Origin: Streptomyces sp. SAT1
GTDB lineage: Bacteria; Actinomycetota; Actinomycetes; Streptomycetales; Streptomycetaceae
DNA length: 64,000 bases
NCBI RefSeq assembly: GCF_001654495.1
Contig: NZ_CP015849.1
Coordinates: 992,001-1,056,000 of the forward strand
Direction of reading: 5' to 3'
Of this stretch, positions 51,239 to 60,933 are shown in pieces. Below the pieces are notes generated by a model, which was given only the letters and a program-made list of their open reading frames with translations, was not told where the DNA came from and did no database searches. Numbering within the stretch: position 1 is the first letter of the stretch; each line of letters starts with the position of its first letter. Position numbers and translations under genes: made by a program.

Positions 51239-52759
51239 TCAGCCCAGGGGCACCGGCTCCGGAAGGCCCACCGGCCAGGTGTGCACCGGCTCGCCCAGCC
51301 GCATCAGCTCGCAGTAGCGCCGGGTCGTGGCCGCCAGCGCCGCCTCCCGGTCCAGGCCCTGCTCCTCGCGGGCCCGGTGGTAGGTGTCGGCCTGCCAGCG
51401 GGCGCCGTTGGTCCGGCGCCGGCAGCGCTCCTCGATCACACCGAGGTAGCGGTCCCGGTCCGCCGGCTCCACGCCCCAGGAGTCCAGCCCGGCCGCGGCG
51501 AGCGGCAGCAACTCGTCGCGTACGAGGGTGACGGCGTCGGTCTCGGCCGTACCCGAGGCACGGCCCCGCCGCGGCCAGGTGAACCGGGCGTCGATGCCGT
51601 GCCGGCAGGCCGCGTCGAAGTTGGCCGCCGCCGCCTCGAAGGGCAGCCGGGTCCACACCGGCCGCGGCTCCTCCGCGAGGGCCCGCACCAGCCCGTAGTA
51701 GAAGACGGCGTTGGCGACCACGTCCGTGACGGTCGGCCCGGCGGGCAGGACGCGGTTCTCCACGCGCAGGTGCGGCACCCCGTCCGCGACGTCGTAGACG
51801 GGGCGGTTCCAGCGGTAGACGGTGCCGTTGTGCAGGACCAGCTCGGCGAGTTTCGGCACGCCGCCGGCGTCGAGCACGTCGAGCGGGTCCTCCTCGTCGC
51901 AGATCGGCAGCAGCGCCGGGTAGTAGCGCAGGTTCTCCTCGAACAGGTCGTACGCCGAGGTGACCCAGCGCTCGCCGAACCAGGTGCGCGGGCGGACCCC
52001 CTGCGCCTGGAGCTCGGGCGGGCGGGTGTCGGTGGACTGCTGGAACAGGGGCGGGCGCGACTCGCGCCACAGCTCGCGCCCGAACAGGAACGGGGAGTTG
52101 GCGCCGACGGCGATCTGCGCGGCGCTGGCCGCCTGCGCGGCGTTCCACACGTCCGCGAACCGCCCGGGGGTGACCTGGAGGTGGAGCTGCACGGAGGTGC
52201 AGGCGGCCTCCGGGACGATGGACTTCGAGGTGCAGACGAGATGTTCCACCCCGTCGATGTCCAGGGAGAAGTCCTCGCCGCGGGCGGCGACGATCTGGTC
52301 GTTGAGCAGGGCGTAGCGGTCGACGTCGGAGAGGTTCGAGGAGACCAGGTCGTCCCGGTCGAGGGTCGGCAGAATACCGATCATCGCGATCGAGGCGTCC
52401 ACCTCCCCGGCTTTCCGGTCGGCATATGCCAACGATGTCGTCAGTTCCTCCGCGAGACGGTCGAATACCCGGCCGCCCAGCCGGTGCGGGGCGATGTTGA
52501 CTTCGAGGTTGAACATCGCGAGTTCCGTCTGGAAGTCCCGGCTCGCGATGCGCTCCAGTACTTGCGCATTCAGCATTTTCGGCATCCCGTCGGAGCCGAC
52601 GAGATTCAATTCGATCTCCAGCCCCATGAGGTTCTTGGGGCGGTCGAACCGCTTCTCCTCCAGCAACCGCTCCAGCCCCTTCAGGCATCGCCTGAGCTTG
52701 TCGCGGTAGCGGTTGCGATCGGACAGGTCGAACTGGCCTGCCACGACCTTCTCCCCCAT
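51239..52759 (-). CDS. GCS2-family glutamate-cysteine ligase-like protein
   Basis: 506 residues from the ATG at 52759, behind a weak site. The glutamate-cysteine ligase fold is supported by LMGLEIELNLVGSDG (metal-binding Glu pair, residues about 44-58), ELAMFNLEVNIAPH, TSVQLHLQVTP and RPPLFQQSTDTRPP, in the GCS2/YbdK order. Streptomycetes make mycothiol rather than glutathione, so the true product may be another gamma-glutamyl compound. It is not the shorter EgtA of ergothioneine synthesis by length. Single gene with a 550-base upstream region. Confidence 0.8.
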   Translation of the reverse strand: MGEKVVAGQFDLSDRNRYRDKLRRCLKGLERLLEEKRFDRPKNLMGLEIELNLVGSDGMPKMLNAQVLERIASRDFQTELAMFNLEVNIAPHRLGGRVFDRLAEELTTSLAYADRKAGEVDASIAMIGILPTLDRDDLVSSNLSDVDRYALLNDQIVAARGEDFSLDIDGVEHLVCTSKSIVPEAACTSVQLHLQVTPGRFADVWNAAQAASAAQIAVGANSPFLFGRELWRESRPPLFQQSTDTRPPELQAQGVRPRTWFGERWVTSAYDLFEENLRYYPALLPICDEEDPLDVLDAGGVPKLAELVLHNGTVYRWNRPVYDVADGVPHLRVENRVLPAGPTVTDVVANAVFYYGLVRALAEEPRPVWTRLPFEAAAANFDAACRHGIDARFTWPRRGRASGTAETDAVTLVRDELLPLAAAGLDSWGVEPADRDRYLGVIEERCRRRTNGARWQADTYHRAREEQGLDREAALAATTRRYCELMRLGEPVHTWPVGLPEPVPLG

Positions 52760-53315
52760 CGCAGCGTCCTTCCTCGCTCGGGCGGGCCCGATGCTCCGGC
52801 CGCCTGGGTCCTGGTCAGGTGGGATGATGCCCCGCCAACGCGATCGATAACGTCCCGTCGCGGCCCGGCACCGACTACGCTTGTCTCCTGTGTCCACAGG
52901 CACATTCACGCGGCATGAAGCACCCGGTTGTATCGGGTGCCCCTGAGAAGTCGTGAAAAACGCCGACGACAACGAGCCGTCCACCGAATCGGCATCACCC
53001 GAGGTCATCGCGGCGCGGTCCGCCGAGAACCGGGATGTTTCCCGCATATCACCGGCCGAATGAACCCTTGTCGCCCCTGCCGGAAACAGGTAGACGAAAC
53101 AACACCAGAACATGTGTCGTATAAACTCGGCACCACGGCAGAAGGTCGGCGTCCATGACCCTGGACCCGTCGTCAGGGTCAAGCGGCAGGCCGCGCTCCG
53201 TCACCCCGTTCACCGGAAACCCCGGCTGCGCCACCCTGCCCCGAGAGCTGACAGCGCCGTCCGCCCCCGCCCCGCCCTCGCGCCACCGTGCCTGTCGAAT
53301 GAGAGGCGACCCACC
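52760..53315. other. Long intergenic region, promoter of divergent genes
   Basis: 556 bases without a supportable gene. The left part (to about 52920) is the upstream region of the GCS2 gene; the right contains a locally AT-rich stretch, AGAACATGTGTCG-TATAAAC (53108-53126), where TATAAA at 53120-53125 could be a -10 box for the gene starting at 53316. Frames crossing it lack codon bias. Confidence 0.55.
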
Positions 53316-53900
53316 ATGCCGCTGCACGTCCCCCCGGCCCCCGCGCCCGCACTCCGTTCCGTCCTCACCGCCCTCGGTTCCCCCACCGCGGTCCGCGAGG
53401 CACGGATCCCCGCCCTCCATGCAGCGCAGGCCCCCGCGACCCCGGAACTCCCGCTGCCCGTGCACGTCCTCGACCGGATCACTCCGGCGGGAGTCTCCGC
53501 GACCCGGCTGGCCGGGTGGCGCTTCCTGGTCCGCTGCGGCGATCACGCGGTGGCCGCGGCGGAGACCCGGCTGACCCCGGACGGCTGGACCTTCTCGCAC
53601 TTCTTCGAGGGCCCCTACGTCGCCTCGACCGAGCGCGCCCTGCGCCAGGCGGAGACCCTGCCGCAGCCCTACCAGCCGCGCCTGCTGTCGATGCCCAGCC
53701 TGTACATGCTCACGCTGTGGCTGCACGGCGACCTGTCCGAGGACGGCGCCGCCGGCCACCCGGCCGCCACCGATCTCCTCATCCCGCTGACGCCCGCCCC
53801 GCCCGGCGTCCCGGCCCATGTGCCGCACCGGGTGGCCGACCTGCTGCCGGTCCTCGCCCACCGGGTGACTCCGGTACGGCTCCTGGGCTCCCCCGCCTGA
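53316..53900 (+). CDS. Protein of unknown function, 194 residues
   Basis: Starts at the ATG at 53316 behind GAGAGGCGA. No known family is recognised. A mixed alpha/beta protein: WRFLVRCGDHAVAAAETRLTPDGWTFSHFFEGPYVASTERALRQAETL in the middle, and a Pro-rich loop TPAPPGVPAHVP near 155. There is no membrane segment or signal peptide. Codon bias is typical of the genome, so it is a real gene. It may be specific to streptomycetes. Confidence 0.75.
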   Translation: MPLHVPPAPAPALRSVLTALGSPTAVREARIPALHAAQAPATPELPLPVHVLDRITPAGVSATRLAGWRFLVRCGDHAVAAAETRLTPDGWTFSHFFEGPYVASTERALRQAETLPQPYQPRLLSMPSLYMLTLWLHGDLSEDGAAGHPAATDLLIPLTPAPPGVPAHVPHRVADLLPVLAHRVTPVRLLGSPA

Positions 53901-54232
53901 GGGCCGCCGCTCGTCGTCGTAGGACCGCCGCGGGGCCCGCGCAGGACCCCGCAAAGGTCCGCCGTTCCCCCCTGACCCGACCGGACTAGCCCCATCCGGC
54001 CCCCTCGAACCATCCGAAGGGACCCCGCGGTGGAGGTGAACCGCTCGCGCGGGTGACGCGTCTTGAATCTGTGAGAGACGGTGCCGCGAAATTCCTGCGG
54101 AATCACGTCCGCGGGGCAACACTGGTTTCAGTCCGACTCATCAAACGGGGGGCGGCCATGGCCGATGCCGACAGCCGCAGGACACAGACGACAGCCATCC
54201 CGGACCACACGACACAGCGAGAGATCCCGCCC
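53901..54232. other. Intergenic region upstream of DUF5999
   Basis: 332 bases. The centre contains ATTCC-TGC-GGAAT (54091-54103) and TTGAAT at 54063-54068, which may be promoter or operator elements for the small gene that follows. A frame with strong upstream GGGGGG (ATG at 54158) could extend the DUF5999 protein by 25 residues. Confidence 0.5.
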
Positions 54233-54439
54233 ATGTGCCAGCACCAGACACCGTGTCCGTCAGCCGACTCCGCCGACCGGGAGTCCGCCCGTCTCGTGGC
54301 GCACCACCCGGAGCAGGGCTGGAGCCTGCTGTGCAACGGCGTGCTCCTCTTCGAGGACACCGGTGAGCTGCTGCCGGACGGGCAGATCATCGCCCCGCAC
54401 CGCCCGCTGGGCACCGACCGGGTGATGACCGCGGCCTGA
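54233..54439 (+). CDS. DUF5999 family small protein
   Basis: 68 residues from the ATG at 54233 (MCQHQTPCPSADSAD). The sequence REAA-like ESARLVAHHPEQGWSLLCNGVLLFEDTGELLPDGQ is the DUF5999 signature, common in streptomycetes. Three cysteines and several histidines near the N-terminus (CQHQTPC) could bind a metal. An alternative start at 54158 has a stronger ribosome site and would give 93 residues. Function unknown. Confidence 0.9.
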   Translation: MCQHQTPCPSADSADRESARLVAHHPEQGWSLLCNGVLLFEDTGELLPDGQIIAPHRPLGTDRVMTAA

Positions 54440-54514
54440 GCACGACGGGCGGCTCCGTCACACGGACCGCCCGCCCACCACGGGGCCGGGACGCACACGC
54501 CCGTGCGGCCCGGC

Positions 54515-55110
54515 TCTCGCGCGCCTCACCACGGGCGGGCTGTGCTCGAACCAGTCGAACGCCGCACCGGACCGATGCGTGCCGTCACGCTCGCCGTCCC
54601 CCGCAGACTCCCGGTCGTAGTGGTGCGCCTCGTCCAGGCACACGGACAGTCCGGCCCGGCCCGAGCCCATGTCGAGCCGGGCCACCATAGGGCGCTCCGG
54701 GCGCCGCTCCCGGCGGCCGACGAAGGCGTCGCCGGGCCGGTCGAGGCTGTCGCCGGTCGCGGTCAGCGTCAGCCACCCCGGGCGGCGACCGAGCGACCAG
54801 GAGTCGTCCGGTCTGCCGCGCGGGGGGAGCCACCGCGGTGCGAGCGCGGGCCCGTCGAAGTCGTCGCGGGCCGGTTCGGGCGGCAGCGGGTGCCAGGCGG
54901 CGAGGGCCGGGCGCCGCTCGCGGACCGGGTCGGCCCGCGGACGGCCGTCCACCCACTCGACGGGCACCAGGAAGGTCCCCCGGCCCAGCACATGGAACTC
55001 GGGAACTCGGGGAAGTACCCGCGCGGACGCGTCCCCGGCAGCACCATCCACCAGGTCCCGTCCGCCGCCCGCACCAGGTCGCCGTGGCCGGTGCACCGGA
55101 CGGACAGGTC
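54515..55110 (-). pseudogene. Decayed GH43 glycosidase (beta-xylosidase type)
   Basis: The remnant reads in order, switching frames: VRCTGHGDLVRAADGTWWMVLPGTRPRGYFPEF (frame A, ending about 55003), then FHVLGRGTFLVPVEWVDG, DDFDGPALAPRW, GWLTLTATGDSLDRPGDAFVGRRE and SVCLDEAHHYD (frame B), then GTASVTARIGPVRR in a third frame. These are the end of the five-blade propeller and the C-terminal beta-sandwich of family 43. The first shift is caused by a perfect 8-base tandem duplication, GAACTCGG, at 54995-55010. The N-terminal propeller is missing. No intact start exists. Confidence 0.85.
54995..55010. repeat. 8-base tandem duplication inside GH43 remnant
   Basis: GAACTCGG twice without a gap. Removal of one copy restores the reading frame from GYFPEF to HVLGRGTF. 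Confidence 0.9.
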
Positions 55111-55396
55111 CGTACCCCTTCCCTCGGACTTCCCCCAAAGATGCCGGACATTTCGCCATGGCCGGCGAATCTTGCGAAGCAACCCGCGCCGCAGGGGCGG
55201 CCCGCGGACGCGAACAAGCGACCGGCGGCGATACGCGGCGCCTGCGTGCGCGGGGCCGCGGACGGCGCACGCGGGCGGCGCACCCGGGGACCCGCCCCGA
55301 CCGGTCCGCCTGCGCGGCGTCAAGAACGGCCGACCGCACGTCAGGGCCGCGTCAAGGGGTGCGGTCCGGCGCGCGCGGGGTCCTAGCGTGGAGGTC

Positions 55397-55954
55397 ATGG
55401 GGTACGGCTACGAGACTCGGCGGGGCGTCGGCGCACCCGCGCGGCGGTCCGCGCCACCGGCGAGCGACCGCCACTGGGCCCGGGAACTGCACACCGCGCT
55501 CCGGTGCGCTGCGACGCTGCTCTGCCTGCTGCTGCTGATCGACGCGGGCACGGGCGCGCTGACCTGGTGGCGCGGGCTGCTCTGGCTCACGCTCGCGCTG
55601 CTGCTCCTCGGCGTGCTCTGTCCGCCCCGGGTGAGCGCGGGTGAGGGCTGGCTCTGCTGCCGGACGCCGCTGCGCCGCCGCCGGGTGCGCACCGACTCGC
55701 TGGTGTCGGTGCGGGTCGTGGACGGTGTCTCCCGGCGACTGGTCCTGCGGGACGCCCTCGGCGGCCGCGTCGAGATCGATCCGCGGATCCTGGTGGACAA
55801 CCCCGGCCTCTGGTACCACCTGGCGGAGGACGCGCGGACATCGGCGGCGCGCGGCCTGCTGCGCTGTGGGACGGATGCGCTGCGTGACCTTGAGGAGCGG
55901 GTGGACCGCGAGACGACACGCACCGTATTCCGGATCTCGGGCCTCGAACCCTGA
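55397..55954 (+). CDS. Two-helix membrane protein, function unknown
   Basis: 185 residues from the ATG at 55397, close behind GGAGG. Two hydrophobic segments at about 35-52 and 57-75 (LRCAATLLCLLLLIDAGTG; LLWLTLALLLLGVLC) precede a cytoplasmic domain: RVRTDSLVSVRVVDGVSRRLVLRDALGGRVEIDPRILVDNPGLWYHL. This resembles small streptomycete membrane proteins with a PH-like beta domain. No function is known. The 287 bases before it, beside the GH43 remnant, hold nothing else. Confidence 0.8.
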   Translation: MGYGYETRRGVGAPARRSAPPASDRHWARELHTALRCAATLLCLLLLIDAGTGALTWWRGLLWLTLALLLLGVLCPPRVSAGEGWLCCRTPLRRRRVRTDSLVSVRVVDGVSRRLVLRDALGGRVEIDPRILVDNPGLWYHLAEDARTSAARGLLRCGTDALRDLEERVDRETTRTVFRISGLEP

Positions 55955-56157
55955 CCAGGACGCCCCGCCGACCCTCATCCGGAGGCATCCCCGCAGGTGG
56001 GACGGGGCTGGTCTTAACGGAAGATTGACGCCCGCCCGGCCCATCACGCATGGGCCCGCACATCACTCTCCGCATACGCTGGTGCCCCGTCCGCAGGCCG
56101 GCCGGACTCACACGCCGAGCCGTCGTCCGGCTCGGCCGCACCTTTGGAGCAGGGCCG

Positions 56158-58107
56158 ATGGCCACCACCGAGCACCCTCCCAGCCGGCTCCGCGCCTGGA
56201 TGCTGAAGGGCCTGTCCGACATGGGCAAGGGCGTGCAGCAGGGCCCGCACGCCGCGCCCGAGCCCCCGCACAAGGGGCAGCGCTGGTGGCGGGTCATGTG
56301 CCTGACCGGGGTCGACTACTTCTCCACCCTCGGCTACCAGCCGGGCATCGCGGCACTGGCCGCCGGGCTGCTCTCGCCGGTCGCCACGCTCGTCCTGGTG
56401 CTCGTCACCCTCGCGGGCGCCCTGCCGGTGTACCGCAGGGTCGCCGAGGAGAGCCCGCACGGCCAGGGTTCCATCGCGATGCTGGAGCGCCTGCTGTCGT
56501 TCTGGCAGGGCAAGCTGTTCGTGCTGACCCTGCTCGGGTTCGCCGCCACCGACTTCCTCATCACCATCACCCTGTCGGCCGCCGACGCCTCGACGCACCT
56601 GGTGGAGAACCCCCATCTGACGAACGTGCTGCACAGCCACCAGATGCTGATCACGCTGATCCTGCTGGCGCTGCTCGGCGCGGTGTTCCTCAAGGGCTTC
56701 CTGGAGGCGATCGGGGTCGCGGTGGTCCTGGTCGGCGTCTATCTGGCGCTGAACGTCGTGGTGGTCGTCTCCGGCATCTGGCACGTCGTCACCGCCGGGC
56801 ACCTGGTCACCGACTGGACGGGCGCCCTGACCGCCCAGCACGGCAGCGTCTTCGCCATGGTCGGCGTGGCCCTGCTGGTCTTCCCCAAGCTCGCGCTGGG
56901 CCTGTCCGGCTTCGAGACGGGTGTCGCCGTGATGCCGCATGTGCGCGGTGACGCCGGTGACACCGAGGAGCGGCCGACCGGCCGGATCCGGGACACCAGG
57001 AAGCTGCTCACCACGGCCGCCCTGATCATGAGCTGCTTCCTCATCGCCACCAGCTTCATCACCACGCTGCTGATCCCCGCGGCGGAGTTCAAGCCCGGCG
57101 GCGCGGCCAACGGGCGTGCGCTGGCCTACCTGGCGCACCACTACCTCGGGAACGCCTTCGGCACGGTCTACGACGTCTCGACCATCGCCATCCTGTGGTT
57201 CGCGGGTGCCTCCGCGATGGCCGGGCTGCTGAACCTGATGCCGCGCTACCTCCCCCGCTACGGCATGGCCCCGCACTGGGCCGGCGCGGTACGCCCGATG
57301 GTCCTCGTGTTCACACTGATCGCCTTCCTGGTCACCTGGATCTTCGACGCGAACGTCGACAAGCAGGGCGGCGCGTACGCGACCGGTGTGCTGGTGCTGA
57401 TCAGCTCGGCGGCCATCGCGGTGACCATCGCCGCGCACAAGGCCGGCCAGCGCGGCTGGACGGTCGGATTCGCGGTGATCTCGGCCGTGTTCCTGTACAC
57501 GACCGTGGTCAACGTCATCGAGCGTCCGGACGGCGTGAAGATCGGTGCCTGCTTCATCGCCGGGATCATCCTCGTCTCGCTGCTGTCGCGGCTGGCCCGT
57601 GCCTTCGAGCTGCGGGTGACCAGTGTGACGCTGGACCCGATGGCGGAACGTTTCGTCAGGGACATCGCCAGCCGCAAGATCCGGATCATCGCCAACGAGC
57701 CCGACCGGCGCGACAAGGCCGAGTACCGCGACAAGATCGAGCAGATCCGCTCCGACAACGACATCCCCGACACGGATGACTTCGTCTTCGCGGAGGTCAC
57801 GGTCACCGACCCGTCCGAGTTCGAGTCGGGCCTGACGGTGCGCGGCGAGGTCCTGCACGGCCGCTACCGCGTCCTGGCCCTGGAGTCGGCCTCCGTCCCC
57901 AACGCCCTGGCCGCGCTGCTCCTGCGCATCCGCGACATGACGGACCGCACCCCGCACATCTACTTCGAGTGGACCGAGGGCAACCCCTTCCACAACTTCC
58001 TGCGCTTCTTCCTCTTCGGGCAGGGCGAGGTCGCCCCGGTCACCCGCGAGGTGCTGCGCGAGGCCGAACCGGACCCGGCCCGGCGCCCCCGCGTCCACAC
58101 CGGATGA
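56158..58107 (+). CDS. APC-superfamily amino acid permease
   Basis: 649 residues from the ATG at 56158, with GGAGC ahead. Twelve hydrophobic segments (about residues 45-490), beginning [20 protein letters not shown] and including [29 protein letters not shown] and [19 protein letters not shown]. The C-terminal 150 residues are soluble ([37 protein letters not shown]), a domain also seen in APC-like transporters of actinobacteria. It probably imports amino acids or polyamines; potassium transport of the KUP type is less likely. Single gene. Confidence 0.85.
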   Translation: MATTEHPPSRLRAWMLKGLSDMGKGVQQGPHAAPEPPHKGQRWWRVMCLTGVDYFSTLGYQPGIAALAAGLLSPVATLVLVLVTLAGALPVYRRVAEESPHGQGSIAMLERLLSFWQGKLFVLTLLGFAATDFLITITLSAADASTHLVENPHLTNVLHSHQMLITLILLALLGAVFLKGFLEAIGVAVVLVGVYLALNVVVVVSGIWHVVTAGHLVTDWTGALTAQHGSVFAMVGVALLVFPKLALGLSGFETGVAVMPHVRGDAGDTEERPTGRIRDTRKLLTTAALIMSCFLIATSFITTLLIPAAEFKPGGAANGRALAYLAHHYLGNAFGTVYDVSTIAILWFAGASAMAGLLNLMPRYLPRYGMAPHWAGAVRPMVLVFTLIAFLVTWIFDANVDKQGGAYATGVLVLISSAAIAVTIAAHKAGQRGWTVGFAVISAVFLYTTVVNVIERPDGVKIGACFIAGIILVSLLSRLARAFELRVTSVTLDPMAERFVRDIASRKIRIIANEPDRRDKAEYRDKIEQIRSDNDIPDTDDFVFAEVTVTDPSEFESGLTVRGEVLHGRYRVLALESASVPNALAALLLRIRDMTDRTPHIYFEWTEGNPFHNFLRFFLFGQGEVAPVTREVLREAEPDPARRPRVHTG

Positions 58108-58174
58108 GCACACCCCGGCACTCGCCGCCGCCCCTGCGTCCGCCGCGCCGGTCCGGGGCCCTATCGTGACCGGC

Positions 58175-58567
58175 ATGCAGTCCTACACCATCGGCCAGGC
58201 CGCCCGCCTGCTCGGCGTCAGCCCGGACACCGCCCGCCGCTGGGCGGACGCGGGCCGGGTGGCCACCCACCGCGACGAGGGCGGGCGGCGGCTCATCGAC
58301 GGGCGGGACCTCGCCGCCTTCTCGGTCGAACTGGCCAAGTCCGGCGGCGAGGAGGACCCCTCCTACACCTCGGTCCGCAACGCCTTCCCCGGCATCGTCA
58401 CCGCCATCAAGCTCGGCGACGTCGCCGCGCAGGTCGAGATCCAGGCCGGCCCGCACCGCCTGGTCTCGCTGCTGACCCGGGAGGCCGTGGAGGAACTCGG
58501 CCTGGAGGTCGGCATGGAGGCCACCGCCCGGGTGAAGTCGACGAACGTGCACATCGACCGGACGTGA
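58175..58567 (+). CDS. HTH-TOBE regulator, putative molybdate sensor
   Basis: 130 residues. An N-terminal MerR-like helix-turn-helix (YTIGQAARLLGVSPDTARRWADAGRVATHRDEGGRR, residues 3-38) is joined to a TOBE/Mop domain (about 64-130: RNAFPGIVTAIKLGDVAAQVEIQAGPHRLVSLLTREAVEELGLEVG ... VKSTNVHI). Mop domains bind molybdate or tungstate. With modABC and a molybdopterin-fold protein next door, it is the likely molybdate-responsive regulator of this locus, acting in place of ModE. Confidence 0.9.
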   Translation: MQSYTIGQAARLLGVSPDTARRWADAGRVATHRDEGGRRLIDGRDLAAFSVELAKSGGEEDPSYTSVRNAFPGIVTAIKLGDVAAQVEIQAGPHRLVSLLTREAVEELGLEVGMEATARVKSTNVHIDRT

Positions 58568-58599
58568 CCGCCGGGCGGGGCCGGTCCTCCGGCCGCCGC

Positions 58600-59055
58600 T
58601 CAGGCCGCCACGGCGCCCGCGCCGTATCCGCCGTCCACCCGGATCGCCCTGATGCCGCTGACGTAGCGCGCCCCGCAGCGGTCCTGCGGAAGCACCAACT
58701 GCGGTCCGTCGCCGTCCAGCGGTACGTCGTCCAGGGCCACCGCGAGCAGCACCGGCGCCGCCCCGAAGTCCGGGTCGATCTCCGCCCAGGACAGCAGCGT
58801 ACGGTGCCCGTCCGCGCCCGCGACGTCGATCAGGAACCGCAGCCGGTCCTTGCGCCGGGCCGGGTCGAAACCGGGCCCGGCGTCCGCCAGCACGTCGTAC
58901 AGCCGGGGCCCGGCGAAGCGGTGACGCCGCACCCCGCTGGTCGCGCAGTCGAAGCTGACCCGGGCCCGGTGCTGGGGCCAGCCCAGCAGGTCCGGCACGG
59001 TCAGACGCACCGGTCGGGTGAGGTCACCGGTCAGGACGAGTTCGGCGAGCGGCAC
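58600..59055 (-). CDS. Molybdopterin-dependent oxidoreductase-fold protein
   Basis: 151 residues from a GTG at 59055 with CGGAGGTGG eight bases upstream; the frame is open farther upstream but without a start. It matches the sulfite-oxidase type molybdopterin domain in miniature: LTVPDLLGWPQHRARVSFDCATSGVRRHRFAGPRLYDVLADAG, VAGADGHRTLLSWAEIDPDF, and LVLPQDRCGARYVSGIRAIRV. The cysteine in FDCATSG is the candidate molybdenum ligand. It is shorter than typical enzymes (about 300), so it may be a truncated or small accessory form. Divergent from modA. Confidence 0.8.
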   Translation of the reverse strand: MPLAELVLTGDLTRPVRLTVPDLLGWPQHRARVSFDCATSGVRRHRFAGPRLYDVLADAGPGFDPARRKDRLRFLIDVAGADGHRTLLSWAEIDPDFGAAPVLLAVALDDVPLDGDGPQLVLPQDRCGARYVSGIRAIRVDGGYGAGAVAA

Positions 59056-59260
59056 GGCCACCACCTCCGGCAGGTCCGTACCCGCGGGGCGACACCGTAC
59101 AAACGCACATGCGACCCTGAGATACGGAAGCACCGGCTCATGCGAAGCAACAGGAGACTTATGCCTCGCACTTGCGGCAGTATCATCGCGGCACGGCCCC
59201 GCACGGCCGTGCCAGGGCGCGACACCTTTCTTTTTCGTGCACGACCAGAGGAGTAGACCC
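59056..59260. promoter_or_regulatory. modA/molybdoenzyme divergent promoter region
   Basis: 205 bases with several repeats: CATGCGA at 59107-59113 and again at about 59140; an imperfect TATGCC ... GGCAGTA pair at 59160-59184; and a perfect 12-base palindrome GCACGGCCGTGC at 59201-59212. Likely sites for the HTH-TOBE regulator. Confidence 0.5.
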
Positions 59261-59263
59261 GTG

Positions 59264-60091
59264 ATGACCCGTTCCGTGCGCCGGACCCGGACCCTGCAGG
59301 TGGCCGGTGCGGGAGCCGTGGCCCTGCTGGCCCTCAGCGCCTGCTCCTCCTCCGACTCGTCCTCGTCCTCCGACGCGCCCTCCGGCGGCTCCTCGGCCTC
59401 CTCAGCGCCGAAGCTGTCCGGCACCGTGACGGTCTTCGCCGCCGCGTCCCTGAAGGAGAGCTTCACGACGCTCGGCAAGGAGTTCGAGCAGCAGCACCCC
59501 GGCACCAAGGTGGCCTTCAACTTCGGCGGCAGCGACACCCTGGCCGCGAGCATCACCAGCGGCGCCCCGGCCGACGTGTTCGCCGCCGCGAGCGCCAAGA
59601 CGATGAAGATCGTGACGGACAAGAAGGACGAGGGCGCCGCGCCCGTCACCTTCGTCCGCAACCAGCTGGAGATCGCCACCCTGCCCGGCAACCCGGACAA
59701 GATCGCCTCCCTGAAGGACCTCACCAAGTCCGGTCTGAAGGTGGTCCTGTGCGACAAGACGGTGCCGTGCGGCGCCGCCGCCCAGAAGGCGCTCACCGCC
59801 AGCGACCTCAAGCTCACCCCGGTCTCCTACGAGCAGGACGTCAAGAGCGCCCTGACCAAGGTGGAACTGAAGGAGGCCGACGCGGCCGTCGTCTACAAGA
59901 CCGATGTGCACGCGGCCGGTGACAAGGTGGAGGGCGTGGAGTTCCCCGAGTCGGCCAAGGCCGTCAACGACTACCCGATCGCCCCGCTGAAGAACGCCCC
60001 CAACGCCGCCGGCGCCAAGGCGTTCATCGAGCTGGTCACCTCGGCCGAGGGCCAGAAGGTGCTGTCCCAGGCCGGCTTCCTCAAGCCGTGA
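59264..60091 (+). CDS. modA: Molybdate-binding lipoprotein ModA
   Basis: 275 residues from the ATG at 59264 (GTG at 59261 also possible) behind GAGGAG. The signal sequence LQVAGAGAVALLALSAC ends in a lipobox with Cys27, then a Ser/Asp linker. The binding domain begins GTVTVFAAASLKESFTTLGKEF, with the substrate-loop features TVAFNFGGSDTLAASITSGAPADVFAAASA and GKVVLCDKTVPCGAAAQKAL. It delivers molybdate or tungstate to ModBC outside the membrane. The stop overlaps modB (GTGA). Confidence 0.95.
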   Translation: MTRSVRRTRTLQVAGAGAVALLALSACSSSDSSSSSDAPSGGSSASSAPKLSGTVTVFAAASLKESFTTLGKEFEQQHPGTKVAFNFGGSDTLAASITSGAPADVFAAASAKTMKIVTDKKDEGAAPVTFVRNQLEIATLPGNPDKIASLKDLTKSGLKVVLCDKTVPCGAAAQKALTASDLKLTPVSYEQDVKSALTKVELKEADAAVVYKTDVHAAGDKVEGVEFPESAKAVNDYPIAPLKNAPNAAGAKAFIELVTSAEGQKVLSQAGFLKP

Positions 60092-60933
60092 CCGTGACCG
60101 ACAAGGCCGGCGCCGTGACCCGCGGAGGCGGGGCACGGCGTCGGCGTGCCGTCCGGGGCGTGCCGCTGCCGCTGCTGCTGCCCGCCCTGGTGGGCCTAGC
60201 CTTCCTGCTGCTGCCGCTGCTCGCCCTGCTGATCCGCGCGCCCTGGCGCAGCCTGCCGGACCAGCTGACCAGCACCGAGGTCTGGCAGGCGCTCCAGCTC
60301 TCGCTGGTCAGCGCCACCGCAGCGACCGCCGTGAGTCTGGTGCTGGGCGTGCCGCTGGCCTGGCTGCTGGCCCGCACCGACTTCCCCGGCCGCGGCCTCG
60401 TCCGGGCCCTGGTGACCCTGCCGCTGGTGCTGCCGCCGGTGGTGGGCGGTGTGGCGCTGCTGCTGGCGCTCGGGCGCAACGGCGTGGTCGGGCAGTGGCT
60501 CGACTCCTGGTTCGGGATCACGCTGCCCTTCACCACGGCCGGTGTGGTGGTCGCGGAGGCGTTCGTCGCCATGCCGTTCCTCGTCATCAGCGTCGAGGGC
60601 ACGCTGCGCGCCGCCGACCCGCGCTACGAGGAGGCGGCCACCACGCTCGGCGCGTCCCGCTTCACCGCGTTCCGCCGGGTCACCCTGCCGCTGATCGCGC
60701 CCGGCATCGCGGCGGGCGCGGTGCTGGCGTGGGCGCGGGCGCTCGGCGAGTTCGGCGCCACGATCACCTTCGCCGGGAACTTCCCGGGCCGTACGCAGAC
60801 CATGCCGCTGGCCGTCTACCTGGCGCTCCAGGACGACCCGGCCGCCGCCATCGCGCTGAGCCTGGTGCTGCTGGCCGTGTCGATCGCGGTCCTCGCGGGT
60901 CTGCGGGACCGTTGGATGACGGCGTCCTCATGA
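60088..60933 (+). CDS. modB: Molybdate ABC transporter permease ModB
   Basis: 281 residues from a GTG at 60088, overlapping the modA stop. Six membrane segments with the EAA-type loop ADPRYEEAATTLGASRFTAFRRVTLPLIAPGI near residue 185 and the ALGEFGATITFAGN signature of molybdate and sulfate permeases near 218. Forms the translocation channel with ModC. Ends with TGA overlapping the next ATG. Confidence 0.96.
   Translation: MTVTDKAGAVTRGGGARRRRAVRGVPLPLLLPALVGLAFLLLPLLALLIRAPWRSLPDQLTSTEVWQALQLSLVSATAATAVSLVLGVPLAWLLARTDFPGRGLVRALVTLPLVLPPVVGGVALLLALGRNGVVGQWLDSWFGITLPFTTAGVVVAEAFVAMPFLVISVEGTLRAADPRYEEAATTLGASRFTAFRRVTLPLIAPGIAAGAVLAWARALGEFGATITFAGNFPGRTQTMPLAVYLALQDDPAAAIALSLVLLAVSIAVLAGLRDRWMTASS

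Noticed and set aside
56044-58176. 710-codon minus-strand frame over the permease
   Set aside because: Antisense shadow; the plus-strand permease has a consistent membrane pattern and ribosome site.
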